Shown here: positions 38,082-48,311 of the stretch, in pieces
Layout of the letters: the number at the start of each line of letters is the position of its first letter
Numbering within the stretch: position 1 is the stretch's first letter
Origin: Enterobacter cloacae subsp. cloacae ATCC 13047
GTDB taxonomy: Bacteria > Pseudomonadota > Gammaproteobacteria > Enterobacterales > Enterobacteriaceae
NCBI RefSeq assembly: GCF_000025565.1
Contig: NC_014121.1
Span: 5,046,216 to 5,110,215, forward strand
DNA length: 64,000 nucleotides
Direction of reading: 5' to 3'
The notes under the pieces: generated by a model
Told to the model about the DNA's origin: nothing
Databases searched by the model: none
Seen by the model: only the letters and a program-made list of their open reading frames with translations
Translations under genes and position numbers: made by a program

Positions 38082-39539
38082 TCAACCACCACGTAAGAAA
38101 CGCGCCAGATGCGGGTCTGGCGATAACTCTGCCGCTAACTCGTTGTCTTCACTGTCTCTCTTTTGTCCATCAGCGCCTTCGCGCAGGCGAAACTCTTCGT
38201 CCTGTGCCGTGGCTTGCTCAACCAGTTCCGGATTAATCTCGCGTTTAACCTCCACCCCCAGGCCGCGGAAGGCTTCGGCTTGCGCCAGCAGATTACCCCG
38301 CCCGGAGGCGAGTTTTTTCATCGCCTGGCGGTAGTTGTCCTGCGCGCGGTCCAGGCTTTGCCCGACCGAGGACATATCATCCACAAATAGGCGCATTTTG
38401 TCGTACAGCTTGCTGGCGCGATCGGCAATCTGCTGCGCGTTGCGGCTCTGATGTTCATAGCGCCACAGGTTGGCAATGGTGCGTAACGCCACCAGCAGCG
38501 TGGTGGGGCTGACCAGCATAATGTTGTTTTTCAGCGCTTCAGTTATCAGTTCCGGCTGTCTGTCGAGTGCCAGCAGAAAAGCAGGCTCTACCGGGATAAA
38601 CATCAGAACATAGTCAAGCGAGCGCAAACCCGGCAACTGCTGATAGTCTTTTCTGCCCAGCAGACGAATATGGTTCCGCACGGAGGCAATGTGCTCCTGC
38701 AACGCCGATTCGCGGGTGTAGTCATCCTCCGCGTTGAAGTAACGCTCATAGGCCACCAGCGTCATTTTGGCATCAATCACCACATCTTTACCCTGCGGCA
38801 GACGCACGATGACATCTGGCTGCATTCGCGAGCGGGCATCGTTTTCTATGCTGACCTGGGTTTCGTATTCATACCCTTCGCGCAGTCCAGAGGCTTCCAG
38901 CACCCGCGTGAGGACGACTTCACCCCAGTTACCCTGCGTTTTGTTATCCCCTTTCAGGGCGCGGGTCAGGTTGACCGCTTCCTGCGCCATTTGTGCATTC
39001 AACTGCTGCAGATTACGAATTTCGTGTGCCAGGGTGTGCCGCTCGCGGGCCTCCTGACCAAAGCTGTCCTGCACCTGACGACGGAAACCGTCCAGTTGCT
39101 CACGCAGAGGCGTCAGGAGACTGTTCAGACTCTGGCGGTTTTGTTCGTCAACGCGGCGGTTGCTGTGCTCAAAAATGCGGTTCGCGAGATTCTCAAACTG
39201 TTCGCTGAGGCGCTGCTCGCTGTTCATCATCTGGCGGATTTTGTCTTCCGCATGCAGCTGAGTGGATTCCAGGCGGGTCGTGACTTCACGGAGATCGGCT
39301 TCCAGTGAGGTGTTGATATCACGCAGATTGCGCAGTTCGTTGTTGAGTAACTCGCACTCGTCTCGCCAGTGTTCACTCAGCGCAAGTTGCTGTTTTGTCG
39401 CGCTTAACTCGGCGACTATCTCTTCACGCTCTGCCAGCTGATCGGCCTTTTGCTGCGCGTGCTGATAGCTGGAAATCAGCCAGCCTATCGCCACGCCCGC
39501 GAGCGCAATCACCGCGTAAATCAGAATTGAGAGATCCAC
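38082..39539 (-). CDS. rmuC: RmuC, DNA recombination protein
   Basis: RmuC limits recombination at inverted repeats and has a nuclease-like C-terminal domain; its exact activity is not settled. The 485-residue product has one N-terminal transmembrane helix (about 5-24), a long coiled coil (about 25-200), and a restriction-endonuclease-like domain with PDVIVRLPQGKDVVIDAKM. E. coli RmuC is 475 residues. It lies between udp and ubiE, 66 bases before ubiE. Confidence 0.95.
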   Translation of the reverse strand: MDLSILIYAVIALAGVAIGWLISSYQHAQQKADQLAEREEIVAELSATKQQLALSEHWRDECELLNNELRNLRDINTSLEADLREVTTRLESTQLHAEDKIRQMMNSEQRLSEQFENLANRIFEHSNRRVDEQNRQSLNSLLTPLREQLDGFRRQVQDSFGQEARERHTLAHEIRNLQQLNAQMAQEAVNLTRALKGDNKTQGNWGEVVLTRVLEASGLREGYEYETQVSIENDARSRMQPDVIVRLPQGKDVVIDAKMTLVAYERYFNAEDDYTRESALQEHIASVRNHIRLLGRKDYQQLPGLRSLDYVLMFIPVEPAFLLALDRQPELITEALKNNIMLVSPTTLLVALRTIANLWRYEHQSRNAQQIADRASKLYDKMRLFVDDMSSVGQSLDRAQDNYRQAMKKLASGRGNLLAQAEAFRGLGVEVKREINPELVEQATAQDEEFRLREGADGQKRDSEDNELAAELSPDPHLARFLRGG

Positions 39540-39630
39540 AATGCCCCCTGCATCAACGTATTACCGCACAAAATAAGATTGTGCTGTATAAACGTCCAGT
39601 TTGAAAGGGTTTTCCTGCGAGGCGCTACGC

Positions 39631-39660
39631 AAAAAATAAAGGCCGAACGTGTCGGCCTTT
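39631..39660 (-). terminator. Intrinsic terminator after udp
   Basis: On the minus strand a perfect nine-bp stem (AAAGGCCGA / TCGGCCTTT) is followed by ATTTTTT, a strong Rho-independent terminator between udp and rmuC. Confidence 0.9.
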
Positions 39661-39677
39661 GATGTCAGAAGAGAGGA

Positions 39678-40439
39678 TTAGATCAGACGACGGGCCGCTT
39701 CAACCACGATTTTTACCGCATGACTTTCGGTTTGTTTCATGGTTTCGGCGTTCGGGATTTCCTGCTGGGTACGGTTGACGATTACCCCCGCCACCATACC
39801 GGCACGCAGACCCTGGCTTGCGCACATGGTCAGCAGCGTTGCAGATTCCATTTCATAGTTCATCACGCCCATAGACTGCCACTCTTCCATAGAGCCTTTA
39901 AAACGGCTCACCACACGGCCAGAGAAGGTGTCGTAACGCTCCTGACCCGGGTAGAAGGTGTCCGACGAGGCGGTTACGCCCACGTGCGTGGTTGCGCCAA
40001 CGGATTTCGCTGCTTCAACCAGCGCCGTCGTACATTCAAAATCGGCAACCGCCGGGAATTCCATTGGTGCAAAGTGCAGACTCGCCCCATCCAGACGCAC
40101 GGACGCGGTAGTCACCAATACATCACCCACGTTGATATGCGGCTGGATCGCACCGGTCGTCCCGATACGCAGGAACGTCCGGATGCCCAGCTGCGCCAGT
40201 TCTTCAACGGCAATGGAGGTAGACGGGCCACCGATACCGGTAGAGCACACAATCACGGCCTTACCATCCAGTTCTGCACGCCAGGTGGTGAATTCACGAT
40301 GGGCTGCCAGCTTAACCGGCTTATCCATCAGCGCGGCGATCTTTTCCACACGCTCAGGATCGCCCGGGACGATAGCGAGCGTAGCCCCTTGTAAATCGTT
40401 TTTGGTGAGGCCGAGATGAAAAACATCAGACTTAGACAT
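39678..40439 (-). CDS. udp: Udp, uridine phosphorylase
   Basis: Udp splits uridine with phosphate to uracil and ribose-1-phosphate in pyrimidine salvage. The 253-residue protein is the E. coli length and has the NP-I family phosphate loop ([10 protein letters not shown]), GTTGAIQP, and the nucleoside-binding [11 protein letters not shown]. Upstream are two CRP-like sites 52 bp apart, the organisation of CytR-regulated promoters, and downstream a strong terminator, so it is a monocistronic regulated gene. Confidence 0.97.
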   Translation of the reverse strand: MSKSDVFHLGLTKNDLQGATLAIVPGDPERVEKIAALMDKPVKLAAHREFTTWRAELDGKAVIVCSTGIGGPSTSIAVEELAQLGIRTFLRIGTTGAIQPHINVGDVLVTTASVRLDGASLHFAPMEFPAVADFECTTALVEAAKSVGATTHVGVTASSDTFYPGQERYDTFSGRVVSRFKGSMEEWQSMGVMNYEMESATLLTMCASQGLRAGMVAGVIVNRTQQEIPNAETMKQTESHAVKIVVEAARRLI

Positions 40440-40484
40440 AGGTGACTCCTCTGTGGGTCGGTTAGTCAGAAGAAGTAAAACGGT

Positions 40485-40490
40485 ACTTTA
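40485..40490 (-). promoter_or_regulatory. Candidate udp -10
   Basis: TAAAGT preceded by TG on the minus strand lies so that transcription would start near 40478, putting the proximal CRP-like site (centre 40519.5) at about -41.5, the class II position. The -35 would be covered by the CRP site, as expected for a CRP-dependent promoter. Confidence 0.55.
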
Positions 40491-40511
40491 CAGAAGCGAT
40501 ACGCATAATTT

Positions 40512-40527
40512 CGTGACACATCTCACC
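40512..40527. promoter_or_regulatory. Proximal CRP-like site of udp
   Basis: TCGTGA-CACATC-TCACC fits the TGTGA-N6-TCACA consensus with two changes. It is centred about 80 bases before the udp start codon. Confidence 0.7.
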
Positions 40528-40563
40528 ATGAATGAAAATGATTGCAGTAGATTTCCATAAAAA

Positions 40564-40580
40564 AGTGATTTACATCACAT
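40564..40580. promoter_or_regulatory. Distal CRP-like site of udp
   Basis: AGTGA-TTTACA-TCACA matches CRP consensus well. Its centre is 52 bp from the proximal site, the spacing at which CytR binds cooperatively between two CRP dimers at deo/udp-type promoters. It may also influence the divergent ysgA. Confidence 0.75.
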
Positions 40581-40694
40581 TAACAAGTTATATCGTGGTG
40601 TGCTGCACAAAAGATAGACCGTTTAAGGCACTGTGGGTTGTTAACCTGGTGTCTATATTTACCTTTGCGCTAACTCATTGGTACGGAGAATGCC

Positions 40695-41501
40695 ATGACT
40701 GAAAAAACCGGTTTTGCACCTGCTGCGGCTCCGCATGCCTCAACCATCGTCTCAACGCCTGAAGACGCCATTACGGCGGGAGAGACCTCCATTCCCTCGC
40801 AGGGGGAAAATATGCCTGCTTACCACGCGCGACCAGCATCGGCAGACGGTCCGCTGCCGATCGTGATTGTGGTTCAGGAAATTTTCGGCGTTCATGAACA
40901 TATTCGCGACCTCTGCCGCCGACTGGCGCTGGAAGGTTACCTGGCCGTTGCGCCAGAGCTCTATTTCCGTCAGGGCGATCCGAACGACTACAGCGATATC
41001 CCAACGCTTTTGAGCAATCTGGTCAGTAAAGTGCCGGATGCACAGGTGTTGGCCGATCTGGATCATGTTGCCAACTGGGCGGCGCGTAACGGCGGTGATG
41101 CGCATCGACTGATGATAACGGGGTTCTGCTGGGGCGGACGCATTAGCTGGCTGTATGCCGCGCACAATCCGCAGCTGAAAGCTGCTGTGGCCTGGTACGG
41201 TAAACTGGTGGGCGAAAAAACGCTGAACTCGCCAAAACATCCGGTTGATATCGCCACAGACTTAAATGCCCCGGTGCTGGGACTGTACGGTGGTCAGGAC
41301 ACGGGTATTCCGCTCGACACGGTAGAGACCATGCGCCATGCGCTACGCGCGGCGAATGCAAAGGCAGACATTGTCGTGTACCCGGATGCCGGACACGCGT
41401 TTAATGCCGATTATCGTCCGAGCTATCACGCGGAATCAGCCAAAGATGGCTGGCAGCGGATGCTGGCGTGGTTTAGCCAGTACGGCGGCAAGAAAGCGTA
41501 A
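40695..41501 (+). CDS. ysgA: YsgA, dienelactone hydrolase-family protein
   Basis: This 268-residue alpha/beta hydrolase of the dienelactone hydrolase family has the nucleophile elbow ITGFCWGGR (cysteine), an aspartate region (YGGQDTGIP) and the histidine in [14 protein letters not shown]. The physiological substrate is not known. A GGAG ribosome-binding site precedes the ATG. It diverges from udp and ends before a REP element and the convergent metE. Confidence 0.9.
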   Translation: MTEKTGFAPAAAPHASTIVSTPEDAITAGETSIPSQGENMPAYHARPASADGPLPIVIVVQEIFGVHEHIRDLCRRLALEGYLAVAPELYFRQGDPNDYSDIPTLLSNLVSKVPDAQVLADLDHVANWAARNGGDAHRLMITGFCWGGRISWLYAAHNPQLKAAVAWYGKLVGEKTLNSPKHPVDIATDLNAPVLGLYGGQDTGIPLDTVETMRHALRAANAKADIVVYPDAGHAFNADYRPSYHAESAKDGWQRMLAWFSQYGGKKA

Positions 41502-41508
41502 ACATAAA

Positions 41509-41540
41509 AGCCCGGTGGCGGCGATGCCTTACCGGGCTAC
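41509..41540. repeat. REP element between ysgA and metE
   Basis: AGCCCGGT and ACCGGGCT flank a GGCGGCGATGCCTT centre, the classic repetitive extragenic palindrome. It sits between two converging genes (eight bases after ysgA) and can serve as a transcript-end stabilising hairpin for both. Confidence 0.85.
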
Positions 41541-41560
41541 ATAATGGGATCGACTCTGTC

Positions 41561-43822
41561 TTAACCCTGACGCAAATTCTGCGCCGCTTTCACCATATTC
41601 GCCAGCGCCGCGCGGGTTTCAGGCCAGCCGCGGGTTTTCAGACCGCAGTCCGGGTTCACCCACAGGCGCTCTGCCGGAATGCGTTGGGCGGCTTTCTTCA
41701 GCAGGGCTTCGATCCACTCCACGCTCGGCACGTTCGGGGAGTGAATGTCATATACGCCCGGCCCGATTTCGTTCGGGTAATCGAACTCTTCGAACGACTC
41801 CAGCAGTTCCATATCTGAACGCGAGGTCTCGATGGTGATCACGTCGGCATCCAGTGCGGCAATGGAATCCATGATGTCGTTAAATTCGCAGTAACACATG
41901 TGGGTGTGGATCTGGGTGTCGTCCTTCGCCACTGCGGCATTGATGCGGAACGCTTCCACACCCCACTGCAGGTAGGCGTCCCAGTCGCTGCGACGCAGCG
42001 GTAATCCCTCGCGCAGGGCCGGTTCGTCAATCTGGATGATGCCAATGCCCGCCGCTTCCAGATCCGCCACTTCATCGCGCAGCGCCAGCGCAATTTGCTT
42101 CGCGATGGTTTCACGGGTCACGTCCTCACGCGGGAAGGACCAGCAAAGAATGGTCACCGGACCGGTCAACATGCCTTTTACCGGCTTGTCGGTCAGGGAC
42201 TGGGCATATTTAGCCCATTCGACGGTGATCGGGTGCGGACGGCTAACGTCACCGATCACCACCGGTGGTTTTACACAGCGGGAACCATAGCTCTGTACCC
42301 AGCCGTTTTGGGTAAAGACGAAACCGTCCAGATGTTCACCGAAGTACTCCACCATGTCGTTACGCTCTGCCTCCCCGTGAACCAGCACATCCAGGCCTAA
42401 GCGCTCCTGCTCCACAATCGCCTGTTTGATATGTTCCGCGATGCCGGTGCGGTAGTTGGCCGCATCAAGGTTGCCCTTTTTGAAGTCCAGGCGCAGGCTG
42501 CGGATCTCGGTAGTTTGCGGGAAGGAACCGATGGTGGTGGTTGGCCACGCAGGCAAGTTGAAACGGGCGCGCTGGGCTTCTGCACGCACTTCATACGGGC
42601 TTTGACGCTGGCTGTCCTGCGCGGTGATAGCCGCCAGACGTTTTTCCACCGCCGGGTTGTGAACGCGAGACGAATGACGACGGGCCTGAATCGGAGCGCT
42701 CCATTCGGTAATCGCCGCCGTGTCACCGCTGTTCAGGGCGTCACGCAGCAGAGCCAGCTCTTCACATTTCTGCAAGGCAAAGGCAAACCAGCTTTTCACT
42801 TCCGCATCCAGGCGGGTTTCAACGCTGAGATCGATAGGGCTGTGCAGCAGTGAACACGAAGAGGCCACCCATAGCTCACGTTTGCCGACGATGTCCTTAA
42901 TCTGAGCATATTTTTCTGTCAGATCGGCGCGCCAGACGTTACGACCGTTCACCAGCCCGGCAGAGAGCAGCCACTCCGCTGGCAGGCGCTTGTGCAGTTC
43001 TGCAACATCATCTTTTCCATGCACCAGGTCAACGTGCAGGCCCTGCACTGGCAATTTGGTGATGGTGCCGAGGTTCGGCGTCACACCTTCAAAGTAGGTG
43101 GTAAGCAGCAGCTTCACCTGCCCGGTCAGTGCATCGTAAGCCGGTTTGAAGGCATCGAGCCACGCTTGCGGCAGTTCGAGCACCAGCGCCGGTTCGTCGA
43201 TTTGCACCCACTGAATACCGCGTTTGCCCAGCTCAATCAGCACCTGTTTGTAGACCGGCAGGATATCCTTCAGCAGGCTCAGACGATCGAACGGCTCGCC
43301 TTTGACTTTTCCTAACCACAGGTAGGTCACTGGCCCCAGCAGCACCGGTTTCACCTGGTGCCCCAGCGCCAGCGCTTCGTCCACTTCATCCAGCAACTGG
43401 GTCCAGGTCAGTTTGAACTGCTGACCTTTAACAAACTCCGGCACCATATAGTGATAGTTGGTGTTAAACCACTTGGTCATTTCCGCCGCTGCCGCTGGCT
43501 CACCGGTTGGCGCACGGCCACGGCCGATGCGGAACAGCGTGTCGATATCTACCGATCCATCGTTGTTCTGATGACGAGCCGGGACATTGCCAAGCAGCAG
43601 GCTGGTCGTCAGAACATGGTCGTACCAGGCGAAATCGCCCACCGGCAGCAGGTCTACGCCCGCCTGTTTTTGCTGCTCCCAGTGGCGGGCACGCAGTTCG
43701 CGGCCCACTGCCAGCAGCTCTTCACGCGTGGTGTTTCCTGCCCAGTAGCTTTCTTGTGCTTTTTTTAGCTCGCGACGAAGGCCAACGCGAGGGAAACCGA
43801 GAGTGTGATTGCGGATTGTCAT
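41561..43822 (-). CDS. metE: MetE, cobalamin-independent methionine synthase
   Basis: MetE transfers the methyl of 5-methyltetrahydropteroyl-triglutamate to homocysteine, the last step of methionine synthesis without B12. The 753-residue zinc enzyme has two TIM-barrel domains; the zinc ligands are visible in [10 protein letters not shown] (His, Cys), the ETSRSD region (Glu) and [11 protein letters not shown] (the Cys known to be oxidation-sensitive). E. coli MetE is also 753. Transcription starts from the metE/metR divergent region with MetJ boxes; AAGGGG precedes the start. Confidence 0.98.
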   Translation of the reverse strand: MTIRNHTLGFPRVGLRRELKKAQESYWAGNTTREELLAVGRELRARHWEQQKQAGVDLLPVGDFAWYDHVLTTSLLLGNVPARHQNNDGSVDIDTLFRIGRGRAPTGEPAAAAEMTKWFNTNYHYMVPEFVKGQQFKLTWTQLLDEVDEALALGHQVKPVLLGPVTYLWLGKVKGEPFDRLSLLKDILPVYKQVLIELGKRGIQWVQIDEPALVLELPQAWLDAFKPAYDALTGQVKLLLTTYFEGVTPNLGTITKLPVQGLHVDLVHGKDDVAELHKRLPAEWLLSAGLVNGRNVWRADLTEKYAQIKDIVGKRELWVASSCSLLHSPIDLSVETRLDAEVKSWFAFALQKCEELALLRDALNSGDTAAITEWSAPIQARRHSSRVHNPAVEKRLAAITAQDSQRQSPYEVRAEAQRARFNLPAWPTTTIGSFPQTTEIRSLRLDFKKGNLDAANYRTGIAEHIKQAIVEQERLGLDVLVHGEAERNDMVEYFGEHLDGFVFTQNGWVQSYGSRCVKPPVVIGDVSRPHPITVEWAKYAQSLTDKPVKGMLTGPVTILCWSFPREDVTRETIAKQIALALRDEVADLEAAGIGIIQIDEPALREGLPLRRSDWDAYLQWGVEAFRINAAVAKDDTQIHTHMCYCEFNDIMDSIAALDADVITIETSRSDMELLESFEEFDYPNEIGPGVYDIHSPNVPSVEWIEALLKKAAQRIPAERLWVNPDCGLKTRGWPETRAALANMVKAAQNLRQG

Positions 43823-43850
43823 GTCATGCCCCTTGTGAAATTCGTTATTT

Positions 43851-43874
43851 AGACGTCCAGATGTTTACACATCT
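43851..43874. promoter_or_regulatory. Three tandem MetJ boxes
   Basis: AGACGTCC, AGATGTTT and ACACATCT are contiguous eight-base met boxes (7, 6 and 6 matches to AGACGTCT). Tandem boxes are needed for cooperative MetJ-SAM binding. They lie 28 bases before metE and 64 before metR, so the repressor could act on both. Confidence 0.85.
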
Positions 43875-43925
43875 ATAATTGGCAGGTACTGTATATTCCT
43901 CAAGCGCAAAATGTTCATGGCGAAG

Positions 43926-43938
43926 TGAAGGACTTTCA
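43926..43938. promoter_or_regulatory. Possible MetR-binding motif over the metR start
   Basis: TGAA-GGACT-TTCA fits the TGAA-N5-TTCA MetR consensus. It overlaps the metR ATG by one base. The motif is short and could occur by chance, though MetR autoregulation is known. Confidence 0.35.
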
Positions 43939-44891
43939 TGATCGAGATAAAACACCTGAAAACGCTACAAGCGTTGCGAAACTGCGGTTCTCTCGCGGCG
44001 GCGGCGGCCTCACTGCACCAGACTCAGTCCGCCCTTTCTCACCAGTTCAGCGATCTGGAACAACGTCTCGGCTTTCGTCTTTTTGTGCGTAAGAGCCAGC
44101 CGCTGCGCTTTACTCCCCAGGGCGAGATCCTCCTGCAGCTGGCAAATCAGGTGCTGCCGCAAATTGCCAGCGCGCTTCAGTCCTGCAATGAGCCGCAGCA
44201 AACTAAATTGCGTATCGCCATTGAGTGCCACAGCTGTATTCAGTGGCTGACCCCCGCGCTTGAGAACTTCCGCCAGAAGTGGCCGCAGGTAGAAATGGAC
44301 TTTACCTCCGGCGTGACGTTTGACCCGCAGCCGTCACTCCAGCAGGGCGAGCTGGATCTGGTGATGACGTCAGACATTCTGCCGCGTAGCGGCCTGCATT
44401 ATTCGCCAATGTTCGATTATGAGGTGCGTCTGGTGCTGGCACCGGATCATCCGCTGGCCAGCAAGACGCGTATCACCCCGGAAGACCTGGCGACTGAAAC
44501 GCTGCTGATATACCCGGTGCAGCGCAGTCGCCTGGATATCTGGCGCCATTTCCTGCAGCCGGCGGGCATCAGCCCACAGCTGAAAAGCGTGGATAATACG
44601 TTGCTGTTGATTCAGATGGTTGCCGCCAGAATGGGCATCGCGGCGCTGCCGCACTGGGTGGTAGAGAGTTTTGAACGCCAGGGCCTGGTGGTCACCAAAA
44701 CCCTGGGAGAAGGACTGTGGAGCCGGCTGTACGCCGCCGTGCGCGATGGCGAGCAGCGTCAGCCGATCACGGAAGCGTTTATTCGCTCAACGCGGAACCA
44801 CGCGTGCGACCATCTTCCGTTTGTGCGGAGCGCGGAGCGACCCAACGGCGATGTACCCACAGCGAAGCCAGGATCACCGCTCCCCCAATAA
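43938..44891 (+). CDS. metR: MetR, LysR-type activator of methionine genes
   Basis: MetR activates metE, metH and others with homocysteine as co-effector. The 317-residue product has an N-terminal LysR helix-turn-helix ([23 protein letters not shown], residues about 18-40) and a periplasmic-binding-protein-like effector domain. It diverges from metE. Its last 113 bases overlap the end of the convergent bioP, so the C-terminal tail of MetR is encoded antisense to the BioP tail; E. coli MetR has the same length and a similar tail. Confidence 0.96.
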   Translation: MIEIKHLKTLQALRNCGSLAAAAASLHQTQSALSHQFSDLEQRLGFRLFVRKSQPLRFTPQGEILLQLANQVLPQIASALQSCNEPQQTKLRIAIECHSCIQWLTPALENFRQKWPQVEMDFTSGVTFDPQPSLQQGELDLVMTSDILPRSGLHYSPMFDYEVRLVLAPDHPLASKTRITPEDLATETLLIYPVQRSRLDIWRHFLQPAGISPQLKSVDNTLLLIQMVAARMGIAALPHWVVESFERQGLVVTKTLGEGLWSRLYAAVRDGEQRQPITEAFIRSTRNHACDHLPFVRSAERPNGDVPTAKPGSPLPQ

Positions 44892-45678
44892 GGAAACTCG
44901 GCCAGTGGGGCTGTTGCTGCCAGATAGCAAGGTTTACCAGTAGCCCCGCGGGCACGTGCACGTTGTTCATGATGCCCAGCGTACCGGCGTCTACCTGAGT
45001 TGCGCCATAGTTCCACATGAAGTACCCCAGCCCCGAGGCCACCACGCCCAGCCAGACCAGAATGCCCCACTGCACGGTAGTGGTAGGTAATTTTTGCGGG
45101 TTACCCAGCATAAACCAGGCTGCGACCGCGACCACCGCCGCCCCCATATAGAACCAGGCAAACGCGTTGTGCTGCGGCATCGGGCGGGTTTCCATCAGGC
45201 GCTTGTAGCCCACCATACCAATAGCGAAGCTGATGTTTGCTAACTGCACGAACATCAGGCCGGTCCAGAAGTGATCGCTCACTTTTTCGTAGCGAATAAT
45301 CGCCGCGCCAATCACCGCCAGCGCCGCGCTCAACAGATAGCCCCAACGCAGACGACGCCTGCTGAGCAGGTCGTAAATCAGCGTGATATAGAGCGGCGTC
45401 AGCACCGTAAAGAGCAGGAACTCCGAGACGGACAAGTAGATATACGCCCGAAAGCTAAACAGATACATGATGCCGAGCTGCATCGCCCCCACCAGCATAT
45501 ACAGCAAAACGGTTTGCAGGGATTGTCCGCGCGTACGCAAAAAGGGCAGGAACACCAGCGCCGCCAGCCCCACGCGCATCAGCACCGAGAAATAGCTGTC
45601 GACCGATCCGGCAAGGTATTCGCCAATCAGGCTAAAGGAGAAGGCCCACAGGATAGTGGTGATAATGAGTAGCGCCAC
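44779..45678 (-). CDS. bioP: BioP (YigM), biotin transporter of the EamA/DMT family
   Basis: BioP is the high-affinity biotin uptake protein of E. coli. The 299-residue protein has ten hydrophobic segments in two EamA repeats (begins [20 protein letters not shown]) and a basic C-terminus ([10 protein letters not shown]). Its 3' end overlaps metR by 113 bases on the other strand. BirA, encoded at 14402-15364, controls biotin use and represses bioP in E. coli; I could not locate a BirA operator here. Confidence 0.92.
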   Translation of the reverse strand: MALLIITTILWAFSFSLIGEYLAGSVDSYFSVLMRVGLAALVFLPFLRTRGQSLQTVLLYMLVGAMQLGIMYLFSFRAYIYLSVSEFLLFTVLTPLYITLIYDLLSRRRLRWGYLLSAALAVIGAAIIRYEKVSDHFWTGLMFVQLANISFAIGMVGYKRLMETRPMPQHNAFAWFYMGAAVVAVAAWFMLGNPQKLPTTTVQWGILVWLGVVASGLGYFMWNYGATQVDAGTLGIMNNVHVPAGLLVNLAIWQQQPHWPSFLIGGAVILASLWVHRRWVAPRSAQTEDGRTRGSALSE

Positions 45679-45760
45679 AATGCTTGTCTCTCAGAAAGAA
45701 GGAGAGGCATTGTAGCGAACTCTTTAGTTGACAACTGAGCAATAAACAACCAAATGAAGA

Positions 45761-46561
45761 TTATTCAAGGAACAGCTTGCGCAGATATTTTGGTACCGCA
45801 TTGTCTGCGTTGGTGCCGATCACTTCCAGCTCCGGGTGCAGGTCTTTCAGGCGCTGGTGCGCGTTCTGCATGATGCAGCCTTTACCCGCCATCGAGAGCA
45901 TCTCAGCATCGTTCATGCCATCACCAAAGGCGATACAGTCTTTCAGCTCAAAGCCCATGCGTTTGGCCACCGCTTCCAGAGCGTGCCCCTTGGAAACGCC
46001 ACCCGCCATCACTTCCAGGCAGGTCAGCGTGGAGAAACTTACGTTGACGCGATCGCCCCAGCGGGCGTTGATCGCCTGCTCCAGCGGCAGCAGTTCTTCG
46101 TGACTTTCGCAGGTAAAGAAGACTTTGCTGATCCCTTCCGGCTCGAGCAGACCTGGCTCATACAGGGAGTAGTTAAACACCGCTTCTTTGAAGAAGCGCA
46201 TCTCTTCCGGACGGTGGCGGTTCATGAACCAGTCATCGTCGCGGTAAACGTTCGTGACGATAGCCGGATTATTGTGCACCACACCGAACAGATCGGCGGC
46301 AATATCGCGATCCAGGTTGTGGGTAAAGATCAGATTGCCATCGGTGTCGTGAACGCGCGCACCGTTGGAGGTGATCATGTACGATTTAATCTCAAGATTA
46401 TCGCGGATCTGCCCCACATCCACGTGGTGGCGCCCGGTGGCAAACACAAAGTGCACGCCACGGGCAGTCAGCAGCTTTAAGGTCTCTTTCGCGTACGGCG
46501 ACAGGGTGTGGTCGGGGGAAAGCAGCGTGCCATCTAAATCAGATGCAACAACCTGGTACAT
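45761..46561 (-). CDS. yigL: YigL, HAD-family phosphatase (pyridoxal phosphate/sugar phosphatase)
   Basis: YigL is a Cof-type (subclass IIB) HAD phosphatase; in E. coli it dephosphorylates pyridoxal 5'-phosphate and sugar phosphates and is post-transcriptionally stabilised by the sRNA SgrS within the upstream pldB message. The 266-residue product has motif I DLDGTLL at residue 8, motif II TSNGA, and motif IV FGDGMNDAEML. The start at 46559-46561 equals E. coli. It follows pldB by 25 bases. An SgrS site, if present, would lie in the pldB 3' end. Confidence 0.94.
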   Translation of the reverse strand: MYQVVASDLDGTLLSPDHTLSPYAKETLKLLTARGVHFVFATGRHHVDVGQIRDNLEIKSYMITSNGARVHDTDGNLIFTHNLDRDIAADLFGVVHNNPAIVTNVYRDDDWFMNRHRPEEMRFFKEAVFNYSLYEPGLLEPEGISKVFFTCESHEELLPLEQAINARWGDRVNVSFSTLTCLEVMAGGVSKGHALEAVAKRMGFELKDCIAFGDGMNDAEMLSMAGKGCIMQNAHQRLKDLHPELEVIGTNADNAVPKYLRKLFLE

Positions 46562-46586
46562 AGGAAAATTTAACCTCAATAGAAAA

Positions 46587-47579
46587 TCAGTTATGCCGGT
46601 CGAAAAACTCGACGATGGCGTTAAGCGCGACTGAGCGCATAGCGTCCTTTTCAAAAAGGATCTCATGGTACGCGCCGTTGATGACCAGAGGTTTACCCCC
46701 TTCACAAGGGTGACCGGCGGCAGCGCGCAGTTCACAAAAACGGTCATGCATGCGGTTATCCACCACACGCTCTTCTTCAGCCTGAATCAGGAGTGTCGGC
46801 GTGTCATCATCACCAACACCCGCCAGAACCTGCTCCCCTGCATGTATCCCCTCCCGCACCCAGTGCCAGGTGGGGCCGCCAACGCGCAAGCGAGGCTCAT
46901 CGGCATAGAAGCGCAGGTTGCGGCGATAACGCTGACGGCTATGGGTTAAGACGTTGAGGGCAAACGGCAAAGCCCGCCAGCGCCCTGTTCCGATGGCGTA
47001 GCCTTCACGAATGCGCTGATGGCCCTCAGCCCAGTCGAGAAGATGGCGCACCATCCAGTCCGGAAAACGTATCACAATGCCATACATCGGCGCGGTCAGC
47101 GCAATGGCATCGCACTGGTGATCGTAGCGCTGCAAAAAGAGCGTAGAGATCGCGCCGCCCATGGAGTGCGCAAGAATATAGCGCTTACGCCACGGGCCGG
47201 GCTGCACTTCCTGCTGCCAGAAGGCGGCAAGATCGTCGACATAATCACTGAAGTTATCTACATGGCCGCGATGGGTATCTGGCAACATTCGACCAGAAAG
47301 CCCCTGCCCGCGATGATCGATAATTAACACGTCAAAACCCAGATGGAACAGGTCGTACGCCAGCTCGGCATATTTGATGTAGCTTTCGATACGCCCGGGG
47401 CAGACCACAATCACCCGGTCATTTTTTTCATCACGGAAACGAACAAAGCGTACCGGGATATTCCCGACGCCCGTAAACTCATCTTCCTCACGCTGACGCC
47501 AGAAATCGGTCAGCGGCCCCATGGAGAAAGCAGCAAATGCGTTTTCTCGTGTTTCCCAGTCCTTTTTCTGCTGCAACAT
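46587..47579 (-). CDS. pldB: PldB, lysophospholipase L2
   Basis: PldB is an inner-membrane-associated alpha/beta hydrolase that removes the acyl chain from lysophospholipids. The 330-residue product has the nucleophile elbow ILAHSMGGA, an aspartate-containing region, and the histidine in NGAYHEILFEKD. It lacks about ten C-terminal residues of E. coli PldB (340). The start at 47577-47579 (MLQQKKDWETREN) matches the family. It is the first gene of pldB-yigL and diverges from rhtB. Confidence 0.94.
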   Translation of the reverse strand: MLQQKKDWETRENAFAAFSMGPLTDFWRQREEDEFTGVGNIPVRFVRFRDEKNDRVIVVCPGRIESYIKYAELAYDLFHLGFDVLIIDHRGQGLSGRMLPDTHRGHVDNFSDYVDDLAAFWQQEVQPGPWRKRYILAHSMGGAISTLFLQRYDHQCDAIALTAPMYGIVIRFPDWMVRHLLDWAEGHQRIREGYAIGTGRWRALPFALNVLTHSRQRYRRNLRFYADEPRLRVGGPTWHWVREGIHAGEQVLAGVGDDDTPTLLIQAEEERVVDNRMHDRFCELRAAAGHPCEGGKPLVINGAYHEILFEKDAMRSVALNAIVEFFDRHN

Positions 47580-47690
47580 CGGGTTTCCACCCCCCGTCAT
47601 TCAGGGAATATCGTTTTTTTCGTAACTGGTCACAAAATGACTCAACAATAGCGTATTGTGGCATAAAAACAGACGATTCGGGAGTTTCAA

Positions 47691-48311
47691 ATGACCTTCG
47701 AGTGGTGGTTCGCTTACCTGCTGACATCCATCATCCTCAGCCTGTCACCGGGTTCGGGGGCAATTAATACCATGACAACCTCCATTAACCACGGTTATCG
47801 CGGGGCGGCAGCATCCATTGCCGGTTTGCAAACCGGACTGGGGATTCACATTGTGCTGGTGGGCGTGGGTTTAGGGACGCTCTTCTCCCGCTCGGTGCTG
47901 GCATTTGAAGTGCTGAAATGGGCCGGTGCGGCGTATCTGATTTGGCTCGGCATTCAGCAGTGGCGCGCAGCAGGCTCAATTGACCTCAACACTCTTGCCC
48001 GGACGCAAACGCGCGGTCGCCTGTTTAAGCGGGCGGTGTTTGTGAATCTGACCAACCCAAAAAGCATCGTTTTTCTGGCTGCCCTGTTCCCGCAGTTTAT
48101 CGTCCCGCATCAGCCGCAGGTCATGCAGTATGTAGTCCTGGGCGTGACCACCATTGTTGTCGATATTATTGTGATGATTGGCTACGCGACGCTGGCGCAG
48201 CGGATTGCAGCATGGATTAAAGGGCCTAAGCAAATGAAGGCCCTGAACAAAGTGTTTGGTTCGCTGTTTATGCTGGTTGGCGCGCTGCTTGCGTCAGCGC
48301 GTCATGCTTAG
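47691..48311 (+). CDS. rhtB: RhtB, homoserine/homoserine lactone exporter
   Basis: RhtB is a six-helix LysE/RhtB-family exporter of homoserine and its lactone. The 206-residue product starts [20 protein letters not shown] and has the family signature [10 protein letters not shown] near residue 20. Length equals E. coli. It converges on rhtC with a four-base overlap at the stops. Confidence 0.95.
   Translation: MTFEWWFAYLLTSIILSLSPGSGAINTMTTSINHGYRGAAASIAGLQTGLGIHIVLVGVGLGTLFSRSVLAFEVLKWAGAAYLIWLGIQQWRAAGSIDLNTLARTQTRGRLFKRAVFVNLTNPKSIVFLAALFPQFIVPHQPQVMQYVVLGVTTIVVDIIVMIGYATLAQRIAAWIKGPKQMKALNKVFGSLFMLVGALLASARHA

Noticed and set aside
40440..40694. Small ORFs in the udp-ysgA gap
   Set aside because: The gap is explained by CRP sites and promoters; no ORF has a credible start and family.
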